Shown here: positions 1-8,710 of the stretch, in pieces
How the letters are laid out: the number at the start of each line of letters is the position of its first letter
Position numbering within the stretch: position 1 is the stretch's first letter
Assembly (NCBI RefSeq): GCF_030817315.1
Contig: NZ_JAUSZF010000001.1
Location: 1,410,501 to 1,474,500 of the forward strand
DNA: 64,000 nt
Direction: 5' to 3'
From: Sphingomonas faeni
GTDB taxonomy: Bacteria; Pseudomonadota; Alphaproteobacteria; Sphingomonadales; Sphingomonadaceae
Program-made: the position numbers and the translations under genes
Notes under the pieces: model-generated
The model's input: the letters and a program-made list of their open reading frames with translations, nothing else
Database searches by the model: none
What the model was told of the DNA's origin: nothing

Positions 1-1122
1 CCAGATCAGGCTGCCGTCCTTCAGCACGTGATACGCGTCGGACAGGTTGAGCCAGCTCTTCACGCCCGACTTTTCGGTGAACAGGATCGTCGACTTGCCC
101 GTCGCCGGATCGACGCGGAGCATCTCCAACAGCTTCTGGTCGCGGCTCTGGCGCTGCACCAGCAGCATCCGGCCATCCGGCGTCCAGTCGACGCGCGCGA
201 GATAGATGTCCGGGTCGGTGCCGAGATCGACCTTCACCTGCCCCGAGCCGTCGGGCTTCATGATATACAGGTCGACCAGCACGTTCGGCGTCCCGGCGGC
301 CGGATAGCGCTGCTCATACACCTTGGTGCCCGTAGCGCCGATCGACGCGCGCGTGGCGGTGTGGACCGGTGCCTCGTCGAACCGCTCGACCGCGACGTAA
401 CGCTCGTCGGGCGACCACCAATAGCCGGTGCGGCGATCCATTTCCTCCTGCGCGACGAACTCCGCCTCGCCGAAGTGGACCGTGCCCCCGCCGCCGGTCG
501 TGACGGCCCGCGCGGCGCCACCGCTCAGCGGTTGGACGAAGACGTTCTGGTCGCGGACGAACGAGACGAAGCTGCCCTTGGGGCTGACCACCGGGTTCAA
601 CTCGCCGCCGGGCGTGTTGGTCAGCCGCGTGACCTTGCCGTCGAGCCCGGCGAGATACAGGTCGCCGTCGAGCGGCACGAGGATCGACTTGCCGTCGGGC
701 GCCCAGTCATACGCGACGATGCCCTTCTGACCGCCGATCCGCGCCCGCTCGCGCTGCATCTTCTCGGCCTCGGTCAGTTCGGCGCCGCTGCCCACCGTCT
801 TCGAATCGACCAGCATCCGCGCCTGGCCCGTCGCGGTATCGACCGCCCAGAGATCGAAGCGCTCCTTCTCGTCGGCACGGTTGCGCAGGCTCGTCAGCAG
901 CGTGCCGTCCGGCGACAGCCGCACCGCGCGGGGCTGCGATCCCGACAGGTCCGGGTTGCCGAACACGCGCGCCATCGTCAGGTCGCCGGGCGCCGCCGCC
1001 TCGACCGGCCGGATGGGCGCAGGGGCCGGCGCGGCGGGCGCTGCCGGTGGCGTCACCTGATCAGCGGCCATCGCGGCGGTTCCGACCGAAGCAAGTGCAA
1101 GCCCGAGCAACCATGTGCGCAT
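1..1122 (-). CDS. S9 family peptidase (DPP-IV-like), 5' part only
   Basis: The gene runs off the left edge of the window; 374 N-terminal residues are visible. It opens with a signal peptide (MRTWLLGLALASVGTAAMA) and an Ala/Pro linker, followed by beta-propeller blades typical of the DPP-IV N-terminal region: repeated SPDG, APDGKS and TPDGRM turns, and the segment RRTGYWWSPDERYVAVERFDE. The alpha/beta-hydrolase domain with the catalytic Ser-Asp-His would lie outside the window. The family is periplasmic or secreted and removes dipeptides from peptide N-termini, often after proline. The ATG at 1122 is chosen because it gives a clean signal peptide. The gene is transcribed divergently from the next one. 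Confidence 0.85.
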   Translation of the reverse strand, partial: MRTWLLGLALASVGTAAMAADQVTPPAAPAAPAPAPIRPVEAAAPGDLTMARVFGNPDLSGSQPRAVRLSPDGTLLTSLRNRADEKERFDLWAVDTATGQARMLVDSKTVGSGAELTEAEKMQRERARIGGQKGIVAYDWAPDGKSILVPLDGDLYLAGLDGKVTRLTNTPGGELNPVVSPKGSFVSFVRDQNVFVQPLSGGAARAVTTGGGGTVHFGEAEFVAQEEMDRRTGYWWSPDERYVAVERFDEAPVHTATRASIGATGTKVYEQRYPAAGTPNVLVDLYIMKPDGSGQVKVDLGTDPDIYLARVDWTPDGRMLLVQRQSRDQKLLEMLRVDPATGKSTILFTEKSGVKSWLNLSDAYHVLKDGSLIW

Positions 1123-1341
1123 CCTGTAGTCTCCGTGGGATCATCCCGCCGGATACCGCCCGGCAGACCCGAAAATGTTCGGTCGCGCGTTATCGCGACG
1201 CGGCGGGTCGGCGTAAAGGGCGCATCCATCGAACGCGGCATAATGAACGCGGCGTACACTTCGTATTTACGTCCTCCGTTTATGGAGCGCACAACATCGT
1301 CGCGGATTGGGCTTTCCGTGGTGCAGAATGGCCGGAAAACA

Positions 1342-2016
1342 ATGGTATCGAACGGGGGCATACAAAGCGGGGGGCCGGGGGAGCGGAGCGCATGGGACGC
1401 GCTCGTCGGTCTCGCCGACGCCGACGGCAGCACGGTTCACCCGCATCACGCGCGGTTGCTCGCCGGCGGTCCCGGCCAGCGCAATCTCTCCGATGCGGTC
1501 CATGCGCTGTGCGCGGTCCACGGCGAGCATCCGGGCCTGATCGCAGACGTGCTCGCGCGCGCGATCCAGCTCGAAGCGTCGGACTGGCTCGTCCGCGCAG
1601 CCAGCGGTTTCGCGGACGAACGCACCTATCTCGCTCAGCTCACCGCCGCGGTGGGTCCGCTGCCCTCGACCCCCGGCCAGGCCGAGACCGAATCGGCATT
1701 GGTCGGCGAACGTCACGCGCTGGAGACCCTGGCCCGTTCGGAGCGGCGTGGGTGCGCGACCGGGGCGGTCGCGGCGTTGCTGATCGATTGGCGTTCGATC
1801 CGCCTCGTGCTCGATGTCGCGGCGGAACGGTTCGGGGTGGCCATCCCCTCGCTCACCCTTCCGTCGGAAACCCACACCGCCGCGATCATCGCATCGCTCG
1901 GTGCGTCCCCCGGCCCGCAGCGCGCCATCCTGTTCGGCGCGCAGCAACTGTTCGCACAGCACCGCGGCCTGTGGTCGCTGCTCGAAGCACGGTCGAGCGC
2001 CCGCGGCGACCTGTAA
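1342..2016 (+). CDS. conserved hypothetical protein
   Basis: The frame encodes about 224 residues and I do not recognise a characterised family. The protein is soluble, Ala/Leu/His-rich and probably alpha-helical, with no signal peptide or membrane segment. It contains HPHHARLLAGG near the N-terminus and ends in a helix around FGAQQLFAQHRGLWSLLEA. It resembles conserved hypothetical proteins of sphingomonads, but that is memory-based. The start is uncertain: ATG at 1342 gives the most compact product, while in-frame ATGs at 1282 and 1252 would add 20 or 30 residues. It ends 67 bases before the MoxR ATPase gene and is probably co-transcribed with it. Confidence 0.6.
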   Translation: MVSNGGIQSGGPGERSAWDALVGLADADGSTVHPHHARLLAGGPGQRNLSDAVHALCAVHGEHPGLIADVLARAIQLEASDWLVRAASGFADERTYLAQLTAAVGPLPSTPGQAETESALVGERHALETLARSERRGCATGAVAALLIDWRSIRLVLDVAAERFGVAIPSLTLPSETHTAAIIASLGASPGPQRAILFGAQQLFAQHRGLWSLLEARSSARGDL

Positions 2017-2083
2017 CCTGCTTGCGTCGACCGCCCGACACCCTCTATCCATACCCGGTATTCAGAACCGGACGGGACATCGC

Positions 2084-2938
<855 letters not shown>

Positions 2939-3014
2939 GCGGACGGATAGGTATTGACGCACGTTAACCATCTGCGGCAACGATAATGCCACACCTCTCC
3001 TGCAAGGTGACGGC

Positions 3015-3593
3015 ATGAGATTGTACGCCTTCCGTCGTTGGACGCCGGCACTGCTGGCAATCGCCGTGGCAGCGCCGGCCGCAGCCTCGAAATCGGCGTC
3101 GCTGCTCGATTACGTCGGCCAGTGCGTCCCTTTCGCGCGCGCCGCCTCGGGGATCCAGATCTACGGTAACGCCTGGACCTGGTGGGAGCAGGCTGAGGGC
3201 AAATACGAACGCACGCACGTCCCGAAGGAAGGCGCCGTCATCGTCTTCGCCAAGACCGCGAGACTGCCGTTTGGCCATGTCGCGGTCGTCAGCCGGGTCG
3301 TCGAGAAGCGCGTCGTCATGCTCACCCACGCGAACTGGTCGCGCCAGAACGGCGAACGCGGGCATGCCGAGCAGGACGTCACGCTGTTCGACGTCTCGCG
3401 CAACAACGACTGGAGCGACGTGAAGGTCTGGTACAAGGACGTCGACGGTCTGGGCGGCGGGATCTACCCGGTCTACGGCTTCATCTACGGTCGCGCGCAC
3501 GCAGCCGCCGAACTTACCAGCCGCAACCCCGATTACGTCGGCGCACTCATCGACGCGTACGTACCGGTTAGTGGACAACCGATCGCGCGCTGA
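3015..3593 (+). CDS. secreted CHAP-domain amidase/peptidase-like protein
   Basis: The 192-residue protein starts with a signal peptide (MRLYAFRRWTPALLAIAVAAPAAA) and continues as a CHAP domain. The expected nucleophile Cys37 (YVGQCVPFAR), His88 (FGHVAVVSRVV) and a downstream HANW (105-108) are present, so the catalytic Cys-His pair looks intact. CHAP enzymes hydrolyse peptidoglycan amide bonds, or glutathionylspermidine in some members; periplasmic cell-wall cleavage is the simplest inference. It sits 76 bases after the MoxR gene and 172 before the VWA gene, all on the same strand. The sequence GCAAGGTGAC just upstream of ATG 3015 can serve as a ribosome binding site. Confidence 0.82.
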   Translation: MRLYAFRRWTPALLAIAVAAPAAASKSASLLDYVGQCVPFARAASGIQIYGNAWTWWEQAEGKYERTHVPKEGAVIVFAKTARLPFGHVAVVSRVVEKRVVMLTHANWSRQNGERGHAEQDVTLFDVSRNNDWSDVKVWYKDVDGLGGGIYPVYGFIYGRAHAAAELTSRNPDYVGALIDAYVPVSGQPIAR

Positions 3594-3659
3594 TCTGCGG
3601 CATTGCCGTCGAGCGTCGAAACATGGCACCACCACAGCGTGGACATGGCGGGATCAACG

Positions 3660-3761
3660 ATGCGGGCTGAAACTCTGACGATCACGCTGGTGCCGGTCGC
3701 GCGCCCGGCACCTTCGACCGCCGCGGCCTTCGACGGCCGGCGTGCAGCAGTGACGGAGTGA
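3660..3761 (+). CDS. possible 33-residue leader ORF
   Basis: A short frame starts at ATG 3660 and stops at TGA 3759-3761, four bases before the ATG of the VWA gene. The product would be Ala/Thr-rich with no recognisable motif. Close spacing suggests possible translational coupling, but no strong Shine-Dalgarno sequence is visible and the frame could be chance in GC-rich DNA. Confidence 0.15.
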   Translation: MRAETLTITLVPVARPAPSTAAAFDGRRAAVTE

Positions 3762-3765
3762 GGCC

Positions 3766-4938
3766 ATGTTCCTGAACTTCCTCGACGAACTCCGCAGCGC
3801 AGGCATTCCCGCCAGCCTCAAGGAACACCTCATCCTGCTCGAAGCGCTGGACGCCGAGGTGATCGAGCGGACACCCGAGGATTTCTACTACCTCTCCCGC
3901 GCGGTGTACGTGAAGGACGAGGGGCTGCTCGACAAGTTCGACCAGGTCTTCGCCAAGGTCTTTCGCGGCCTAGCCACGGGCACGGCGTCGAGCGAGATCC
4001 CCGAGGACTGGCTGAAGGCCGTCGCCGAGAAATTCCTGACCCCCGAGGAGATGGCGGCGATCAAGTCGCTAGGCTCGTGGGACGAGATCATAGAGACGCT
4101 CAAGAAACGTCTCGAAGAGCAGAAGGAACGCCACCAGGGCGGCAACAAATGGGTCGGCACCGGTGGCACGTCGCCCTACGGCAACGGCGGCTACAACCCC
4201 GAAGGCGTCCGCATCGGCGGCGAAAGCACGCACAAGCGCGCGCTGAAAGTGTGGGACCAGCGCGAGTTCCGCAACCTCGACAACACCAAGGAACTCGGCA
4301 CCCGCAACATCAAGGTGGCGCTGCGCCGCCTGCGTCGCTTCGCCCGCGACGGTGCCGCTGACGAACTCGACATCGACGGCACGATCGCCGGCACCGCGCG
4401 CCAGGGCTATCTCGACATCGTCATGCGCGCCGAGCGCCGCAATGCGGTCAAGCTGCTGCTGTTCCTCGACGTCGGCGGCTCGATGGACCCGTTCGTGAAG
4501 CTGTGCGAGGAACTGTTCTCCGCGGCGACGACCGAGTTCAAGAACCTCGAATTCTTCTACTTCCACAACTGCCCATATGAAGGCGTGTGGAAGGACAACA
4601 CGCGACGCTTCGCGGAGCGCACGCCGATGTGGGACCTGCTCCACAAATACGGCCACGACTACAAGCTGATCTTCGTCGGCGACGCGTCGATGAGCCCGTA
4701 CGAGATCACCCACCCCGGCGGCTCGGTCGAGCATTTCAACGAGGAGCCGGGCGCGGTCTGGATGCAGCGCCTGACCAACACCTATCCGGCAGCGGCGTGG
4801 CTGAACCCCGTGCCGGAGGCGCAATGGGGCTATTCGCAGTCGGTCCGCATCATCCGCGAGTTGATGAACGACCGGATGTACCCGCTGAGCTTGGCCGGGC
4901 TCGACGACGCGATGCGCGAACTGACGCGGAAACGGTGA
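3766..4938 (+). CDS. VWA domain-containing CoxE-like protein
   Basis: The 390-residue soluble protein resembles the COG3825/CoxE-like group. The N-terminal half is helical with a Gly/Asn-rich linker (about 125-145). The C-terminal half is a von Willebrand factor A domain with a MIDAS-type motif LLLFLDVGGSMD (about 227-238), so metal-dependent partner binding is plausible. Proteins of this group pair with MoxR ATPases, and the MoxR gene lies just upstream. In carbon monoxide dehydrogenase systems CoxD/CoxE assist cofactor maturation. No such enzyme is encoded nearby, so the client is unknown. Confidence 0.88.
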   Translation: MFLNFLDELRSAGIPASLKEHLILLEALDAEVIERTPEDFYYLSRAVYVKDEGLLDKFDQVFAKVFRGLATGTASSEIPEDWLKAVAEKFLTPEEMAAIKSLGSWDEIIETLKKRLEEQKERHQGGNKWVGTGGTSPYGNGGYNPEGVRIGGESTHKRALKVWDQREFRNLDNTKELGTRNIKVALRRLRRFARDGAADELDIDGTIAGTARQGYLDIVMRAERRNAVKLLLFLDVGGSMDPFVKLCEELFSAATTEFKNLEFFYFHNCPYEGVWKDNTRRFAERTPMWDLLHKYGHDYKLIFVGDASMSPYEITHPGGSVEHFNEEPGAVWMQRLTNTYPAAAWLNPVPEAQWGYSQSVRIIRELMNDRMYPLSLAGLDDAMRELTRKR

Positions 4939-4968
4939 TTTTTGCTGCGGTAAGCGGGTGTCCGTAAC

Positions 4969-4993
4969 GGAACCGTCACGGACGCGGTCGGTT
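4969..4993 (+). promoter_or_regulatory. EcfG-type (general stress response) promoter, candidate
   Basis: GGAAC at 4969-4973 is followed after 17 bases by GTT at 4991-4993 (N16 then GGTT), matching the alphaproteobacterial EcfG consensus GGAAC-N16/17-GTT. It lies 35 bases before the ATG at 5029, a sensible distance for a promoter of that gene. Confidence 0.5.
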
Positions 4994-5028
4994 TATCGGG
5001 CATCATCCCCCACCGAAGGACAAGCCCT

Positions 5029-5352
5029 ATGTCGTCGATCCCCAACTCCGCCATGCCCCACGCCAAGGTCCATCACGACGACGACCACAAGCCGAAGCCC
5101 GACGCGAAGAAGACCGCAGCGACCAGCGACTGGGTCGACGACGCGACCGACGCCGCCAAGGCCGGCCTCGCAACGGCAACCGACGCGGTAAAGTCGCATC
5201 CCAAGACTGCGATTGCGGTCGGCGCGACGGTTATCGCTGGGATCGCAGCAGCGATCGCCGCACCGGCGTTGATGGCCAAGGAAGCGGACAAGAAGGCCCC
5301 GACACCGGCCGATCCGAAGCCGGGCAAGGGCAAGAAGGGCAAGGCTGCCTGA
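5029..5352 (+). CDS. small Lys/Ala-rich single-pass membrane protein, hypothetical
   Basis: The gene encodes 107 residues of unknown function. The N-terminus is His/Asp/Lys-rich and hydrophilic (HAKVHHDDDHKPKPDAKK), the middle has an amphipathic Ala-rich stretch, and one hydrophobic segment (about 61-80, IAVGATVIAGIAAAIAAPAL) could span the membrane. The tail is Pro/Lys-rich (KPGKGKKGKAA). The arrangement resembles small stress proteins with a DUF883/YqjD-like helix-plus-anchor layout, but I see no diagnostic motif. A candidate EcfG promoter sits directly upstream and suggests general-stress control. Confidence 0.7.
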   Translation: MSSIPNSAMPHAKVHHDDDHKPKPDAKKTAATSDWVDDATDAAKAGLATATDAVKSHPKTAIAVGATVIAGIAAAIAAPALMAKEADKKAPTPADPKPGKGKKGKAA

Positions 5353-5700
5353 GGTTGTTTTGGGATGCCGGACTTCGGTCCGGCATTTGCCGCGCGCGGG
5401 TAGGTTCGGCGTACGCTAAGCTACGCAGCTTGCCTGGAAGGAGACCACCCCGGCGAAGGCCGGGGCCCAGTTGGAAAGGTCGCCGTAACGTAGCGCGAGC
5501 TTTGTTATCAACATCCCCCAACTGGACCCCGGCCTTCGCCGGGGAGGAATACTCGGGTAGGACTGAGACCGAGCAGGGTTCAATAACCGAGCAACGCTCG
5601 CCCGCACCTTGTTCTCCCGCGAAGGCGGGAGCCCAGTCTGGACTCCCGCCTTCGCGGGAGAACAAGCTAACTACTGGTCAGGGGCAGGCCCCCGCCCCCC
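5353..5700. repeat. 348-base spacer with two palindromic repeat pairs
   Basis: No gene is seen here. Inverted copies of a CCCCGGCGAAGGCCGGGG-type palindrome occupy 5448-5465 and 5527-5544, oriented head to head. A second pair of the related CTCCCGCGAAGGCGGGAG type occupies 5611-5631 and 5643-5663, separated by only 11 bases, and could form a long hairpin. The same family recurs through the window. Confidence 0.85.
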
Positions 5701-6843
5701 TCAAACCCGATCAACAACCCCACCAACCATCGCCACCGGCACGCCCGTAGTCCCTGGAAAACTGATCGCCAGCCCCTTCAACGTCCGAACAGCCATATAC
5801 GCAAACCCCTCGGCCTCCAACGCATCGCCGTTCCACCCGAGGACATCGGTGGGCTCCACCACCAACCCAGTCCGCTCAGCAATCATCGCCAGCATAGTCG
5901 GATTATGCCGACCGCCCCCCGCCACCAGCAACCGAACCGGCCGAGCCGGCAAATGCCGCAAAGCCTCAGCCACCGTCGCCGCGGTAAACGCGGTCAACGT
6001 CGCCGCCCCGTCCGCCGCCGAAAGCCCCCGCGCCGGCTGGATCGTAAAATCATTTCGGTCCAAAGACTTAGGCGGCGGCGCATCGAAGAACGGGTGATCC
6101 AGCATCGCCGTCAACACCGTCTCGTCCACGCGGCCAGACGCCGCCAACACCCCCCCGGCATCATACCGAGCGCCAGTCTCCGCCTCGACCCAGCTATCGA
6201 TCAACCCGTTCGCCGGCCCGGTATCGAACGCCACCAGCCCTTCGCGATCGGAAACCTGCGCCCGCTCCGGCGACATCTCCCGCGAATCATGCATGTCCGC
6301 ACCGCCCGGAATGAAGGTGATATTCCCCACCCCACCAAGGTTCAGCACCGCGACCGGCCCCTCCAGCCCAGCCGCCAACGCCGCATGATACACCGGCAGC
6401 AACGGCGCACCCTGCCCGCCGGCCGCAACGTCCGCCGACCGGAAATCCGACACTGTCGTGATCCCGGTAATCCGCGCGACGGCCGCCCCGTCGCCGATCT
6501 GCCACGTCCAGCGCCGATCCGGCCGATGCGCGATCGTCTGCCCGTGAAAGCCGATCACATCGACATCCGCCGCCGCAACCCCCGCATCCGCCAACAGCTT
6601 GTGCACCGCAAACACATGCGCGCGCGTGATCAGCTCCCCAGCAGCAACGACCGGCGGACTCGCGCGCGGCTTGTCGAACGTCAGCGCCATACGGGTGGCT
6701 TCAGACAATTCCGCCCGCGCCGCATCCGAATACGGCTCGCCACGAAACGCGATCGGCCGCACGAACGCCTCGCCGTCGGTCTCGATCAACGCGGCGTCGA
6801 TCCCGTCGAGCGACGTTCCCGACATCAGTCCAATCGCCAGCAT
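5701..6843 (-). CDS. anmK: anhydro-N-acetylmuramic acid kinase
   Basis: AnmK phosphorylates and opens 1,6-anhydro-MurNAc to MurNAc-6-phosphate in cytoplasmic recycling of peptidoglycan. The 380-residue length is normal for the family. The N-terminal ATP-binding signature IGLMSGTSLDGIDAALIE (about 4-21) is clear, followed by GFHGQTIAHRP, the segment GPVAVLNLGGVGNITFIP, AFDTGPANGLIDSW and a C-terminal LLVAGGGRHNPTM. It is divergent from rimO with a spacer of about 94 bases carrying both promoters. Its 3' end abuts the repeat-filled spacer. Confidence 0.95.
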   Translation of the reverse strand: MLAIGLMSGTSLDGIDAALIETDGEAFVRPIAFRGEPYSDAARAELSEATRMALTFDKPRASPPVVAAGELITRAHVFAVHKLLADAGVAAADVDVIGFHGQTIAHRPDRRWTWQIGDGAAVARITGITTVSDFRSADVAAGGQGAPLLPVYHAALAAGLEGPVAVLNLGGVGNITFIPGGADMHDSREMSPERAQVSDREGLVAFDTGPANGLIDSWVEAETGARYDAGGVLAASGRVDETVLTAMLDHPFFDAPPPKSLDRNDFTIQPARGLSAADGAATLTAFTAATVAEALRHLPARPVRLLVAGGGRHNPTMLAMIAERTGLVVEPTDVLGWNGDALEAEGFAYMAVRTLKGLAISFPGTTGVPVAMVGGVVDRV

Positions 6844-6937
6844 ATCGGTTCCTTCTCGCGCAATCCGCCCACCTATGGCGGAAGCGATTTCGCGCGCCTA
6901 GAAAAAACCGAACTTTGCGCCTATGTGCGCAGGCTTC

Positions 6938-8290
6938 ATGGCAACATTACTTCCCTCCCCGCCGAAGATCGGCATGGTCTCGCTCGGCTGTCCGAAGAAC
7001 CTCGTCGATAGCGAGCGGATTCTCACCCAGCTCCGCGGCGACGGCTATCAGATGTCGCCCGACTATGCCGGCGCCGACATCGTGCTCGTCAACACCTGCG
7101 GCTTCCTCGATTCCGCCAAGGAGGAGAGCCTCGAGGCGATCGGCGAAGCGATCGCCGAGAACGGCCGCGTCATCGTCACCGGCTGCATGGGCAAGGAAGC
7201 CGACGCGATCCGCGCGCGCTTCCCTCAGGTCCTCGCGATCACCGGCGCACACGAATACGAGCAGGTCGTCGGCGCGGTCCACGAAGCCGCGCCAATGCCG
7301 CCGTCCGCATTCCTGAACCTGATCCCCGACGCCGGCCTGAAGCTGACGCCGCGTCACTACAGCTATCTGAAGATCTCGGAGGGCTGCAACCATCGCTGCT
7401 CGTTCTGCATCATCCCGAGCTTGCGCGGCGACCTCGTCAGCCGCCGCCCCGACGCGATCCTGCGCGAGGCGGAAAAGCTCGTCGAAGCCGGTACCAAGGA
7501 ACTGCTGGTCATCAGCCAGGACACCTCGGCGTATGGCGTAGACCTGCGCCATGCGAGCTGGCCGGTGAAGACGGGCGGCCCGATGGCGCGCGGCGAGGCC
7601 CGTGAGGTCCGCGCGCACATGACCGACCTGTCGCGCGAACTCGGCAAGATCGCGCCCTGGGTCCGCCTCCACTACGTCTACCCGTACCCGCACGTCGACC
7701 ACGTCATCCCGCTGATGGCGGAAGGCCTCGTGCTGCCGTATCTCGACATCCCGTTCCAGCACGCCGCGCCATCGGTGCTGCGCCGGATGAAGCGCCCCGG
7801 CAACGATGCGAAGGTGCTCCAGCGCATCCACAACTGGCGCACGATCGCCCCCGACATCACGATCCGCTCGACCTTCGTCGTCGGCTTCCCCGGCGAGACC
7901 GAGGAGGATTTCCAGTATCTGCTCGACTGGCTCGACGAAGCGCAACTCGACCGCGTCGGCGCGTTCCGGTTCGAGCCTGTGGAGGGTGCGGCGGCGAACC
8001 TGCTCCCCGACCATGTGCCCGAGGAACTAAAGGAAGAGCGCTACGCCCGCATCATGGAAAAAACCGCGGCAATCTCCGCGGCCAAGTTGCAGTCAAAGAT
8101 TGGTCGCACGCTCGACGTGATCATCGACGCGGTGGACGAAGAAGGCGCAACCGGCCGCTCGAAGGCGGATGCGCCGGAGATCGACGGCGAAGTGTTCCTC
8201 CGCGATGCCAGCCACCTGACGGTAGGCGACATCGTCCCCGTGACGATCGAAGACGCAGACGACCACGACCTTTACGGCGTCCCCGTCTGA
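6938..8290 (+). CDS. rimO: ribosomal protein S12 methylthiotransferase RimO
   Basis: RimO is a radical-SAM enzyme that beta-methylthiolates an aspartate of ribosomal protein S12. The N-terminal UPF0004 domain contributes cluster ligands Cys18 (SLGCPKN), Cys54 (NTCGF) and Cys83 (TGCMGK). The radical-SAM motif CNHRCSFC gives Cys150, Cys154 and Cys157. A TRAM domain closes the protein (about 385-450). The length of 450 residues is as expected. I prefer ATG 6938 over ATG 6923 (five residues longer) because an AGG lies at suitable spacing before it. The overall pattern [16 protein letters not shown] separates RimO from MiaB. Confidence 0.95.
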   Translation: MATLLPSPPKIGMVSLGCPKNLVDSERILTQLRGDGYQMSPDYAGADIVLVNTCGFLDSAKEESLEAIGEAIAENGRVIVTGCMGKEADAIRARFPQVLAITGAHEYEQVVGAVHEAAPMPPSAFLNLIPDAGLKLTPRHYSYLKISEGCNHRCSFCIIPSLRGDLVSRRPDAILREAEKLVEAGTKELLVISQDTSAYGVDLRHASWPVKTGGPMARGEAREVRAHMTDLSRELGKIAPWVRLHYVYPYPHVDHVIPLMAEGLVLPYLDIPFQHAAPSVLRRMKRPGNDAKVLQRIHNWRTIAPDITIRSTFVVGFPGETEEDFQYLLDWLDEAQLDRVGAFRFEPVEGAAANLLPDHVPEELKEERYARIMEKTAAISAAKLQSKIGRTLDVIIDAVDEEGATGRSKADAPEIDGEVFLRDASHLTVGDIVPVTIEDADDHDLYGVPV

Positions 8291-8301
8291 TCCCACTTAC
8301 C

Positions 8302-8380
8302 GTTCTCCCACGAAAGCGGGAGCCCAGGAATCACGAACGGTACCGCTTGTGACCCTGGACTCCCGTCTGCGCGGAAGAAC
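8302..8380. repeat. palindromic intergenic repeat pair
   Basis: Two imperfect inverted copies (GTTCTCCCACGAAAGCGGGA and the reverse arm ending GCGCGGAAGAAC) flank about 30 bases in the convergent spacer between rimO and the small membrane protein. They could form a hairpin acting as a bidirectional terminator. The copies are more diverged than those at 5611-5663. Confidence 0.75.
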
Positions 8381-8399
8381 GGCTTAGTTCGCGGGTCCG

Positions 8400-8546
8400 T
8401 CAGACGACGCTGCGCCCGGTGAACAGCTTGATCAGAACGACGATGACCGCGATCACCAGCAGGATGTGGATCAGCCCGCCCGCGACGTGGAAGGCGAAGC
8501 CTGCCAGCCACAGGATGAGCAGGATGACGGCGATGGTGTACAACAT
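8400..8546 (-). CDS. small hydrophobic membrane protein (lmo0937 family-like)
   Basis: The frame encodes 48 residues: MLYTIAVILLILWLAGFAFH, then VAGGLIHILLVIAVIVVLIK and the tail LFTGRSVV. It is nearly all membrane, with two short hydrophobic helices separated by HVAGG. This pattern matches the lmo0937 family of tiny membrane proteins, which is widespread and usually stress-associated but of unknown biochemical role. A strong Shine-Dalgarno (AAAGGGGA) precedes the ATG. An EcfG-like promoter lies about 45-70 bases upstream. Confidence 0.8.
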   Translation of the reverse strand: MLYTIAVILLILWLAGFAFHVAGGLIHILLVIAVIVVLIKLFTGRSVV

Positions 8547-8590
8547 TATTCGGTCCCCTTTGAGAGTATCGGCCTCCCGGCACGGGGTGA

Positions 8591-8616
8591 AACGTGGCTA
8601 TAACGCGCCCTGTTCC
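8591..8616 (-). promoter_or_regulatory. EcfG-type promoter candidate for the 48-residue membrane protein
   Basis: Read on the minus strand, GGAAC (8616-8612) is followed after 17 bases by CGTT (8594-8591), close to the general-stress consensus GGAAC-N16/17-cGTT. The predicted transcript would start near 8584 and leave a leader of about 40 bases before the ATG at 8546. Confidence 0.45.
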
Positions 8617-8710
8617 GTCACCATTTCTGTCACATCCTAAGCCCCTCAACCCCCACGGAATAAAAATCACGGCGTTGCGCACGCCGACAGGTTCTGCTTC
8701 GTTGGTCGCC

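Noticed and set aside
28..1340. Long open plus-strand frame opposite the S9 peptidase
   Set aside because: It is an Arg/Asp/His-rich shadow of the minus-strand gene; only the part after about 1342 has independent support.
2940..3000. Possible sigma-70 promoter (TTGACG ... GATAAT) before the CHAP gene
   Set aside because: The spacing between the two hexamers is about 22 bases, too long for a standard promoter.
5611..5663. Possible CRISPR-like repeat array in the spacer after the small membrane protein
   Set aside because: There are only two inverted copies with no regular spacers; it matches the palindromic intergenic repeat family seen elsewhere in the window.
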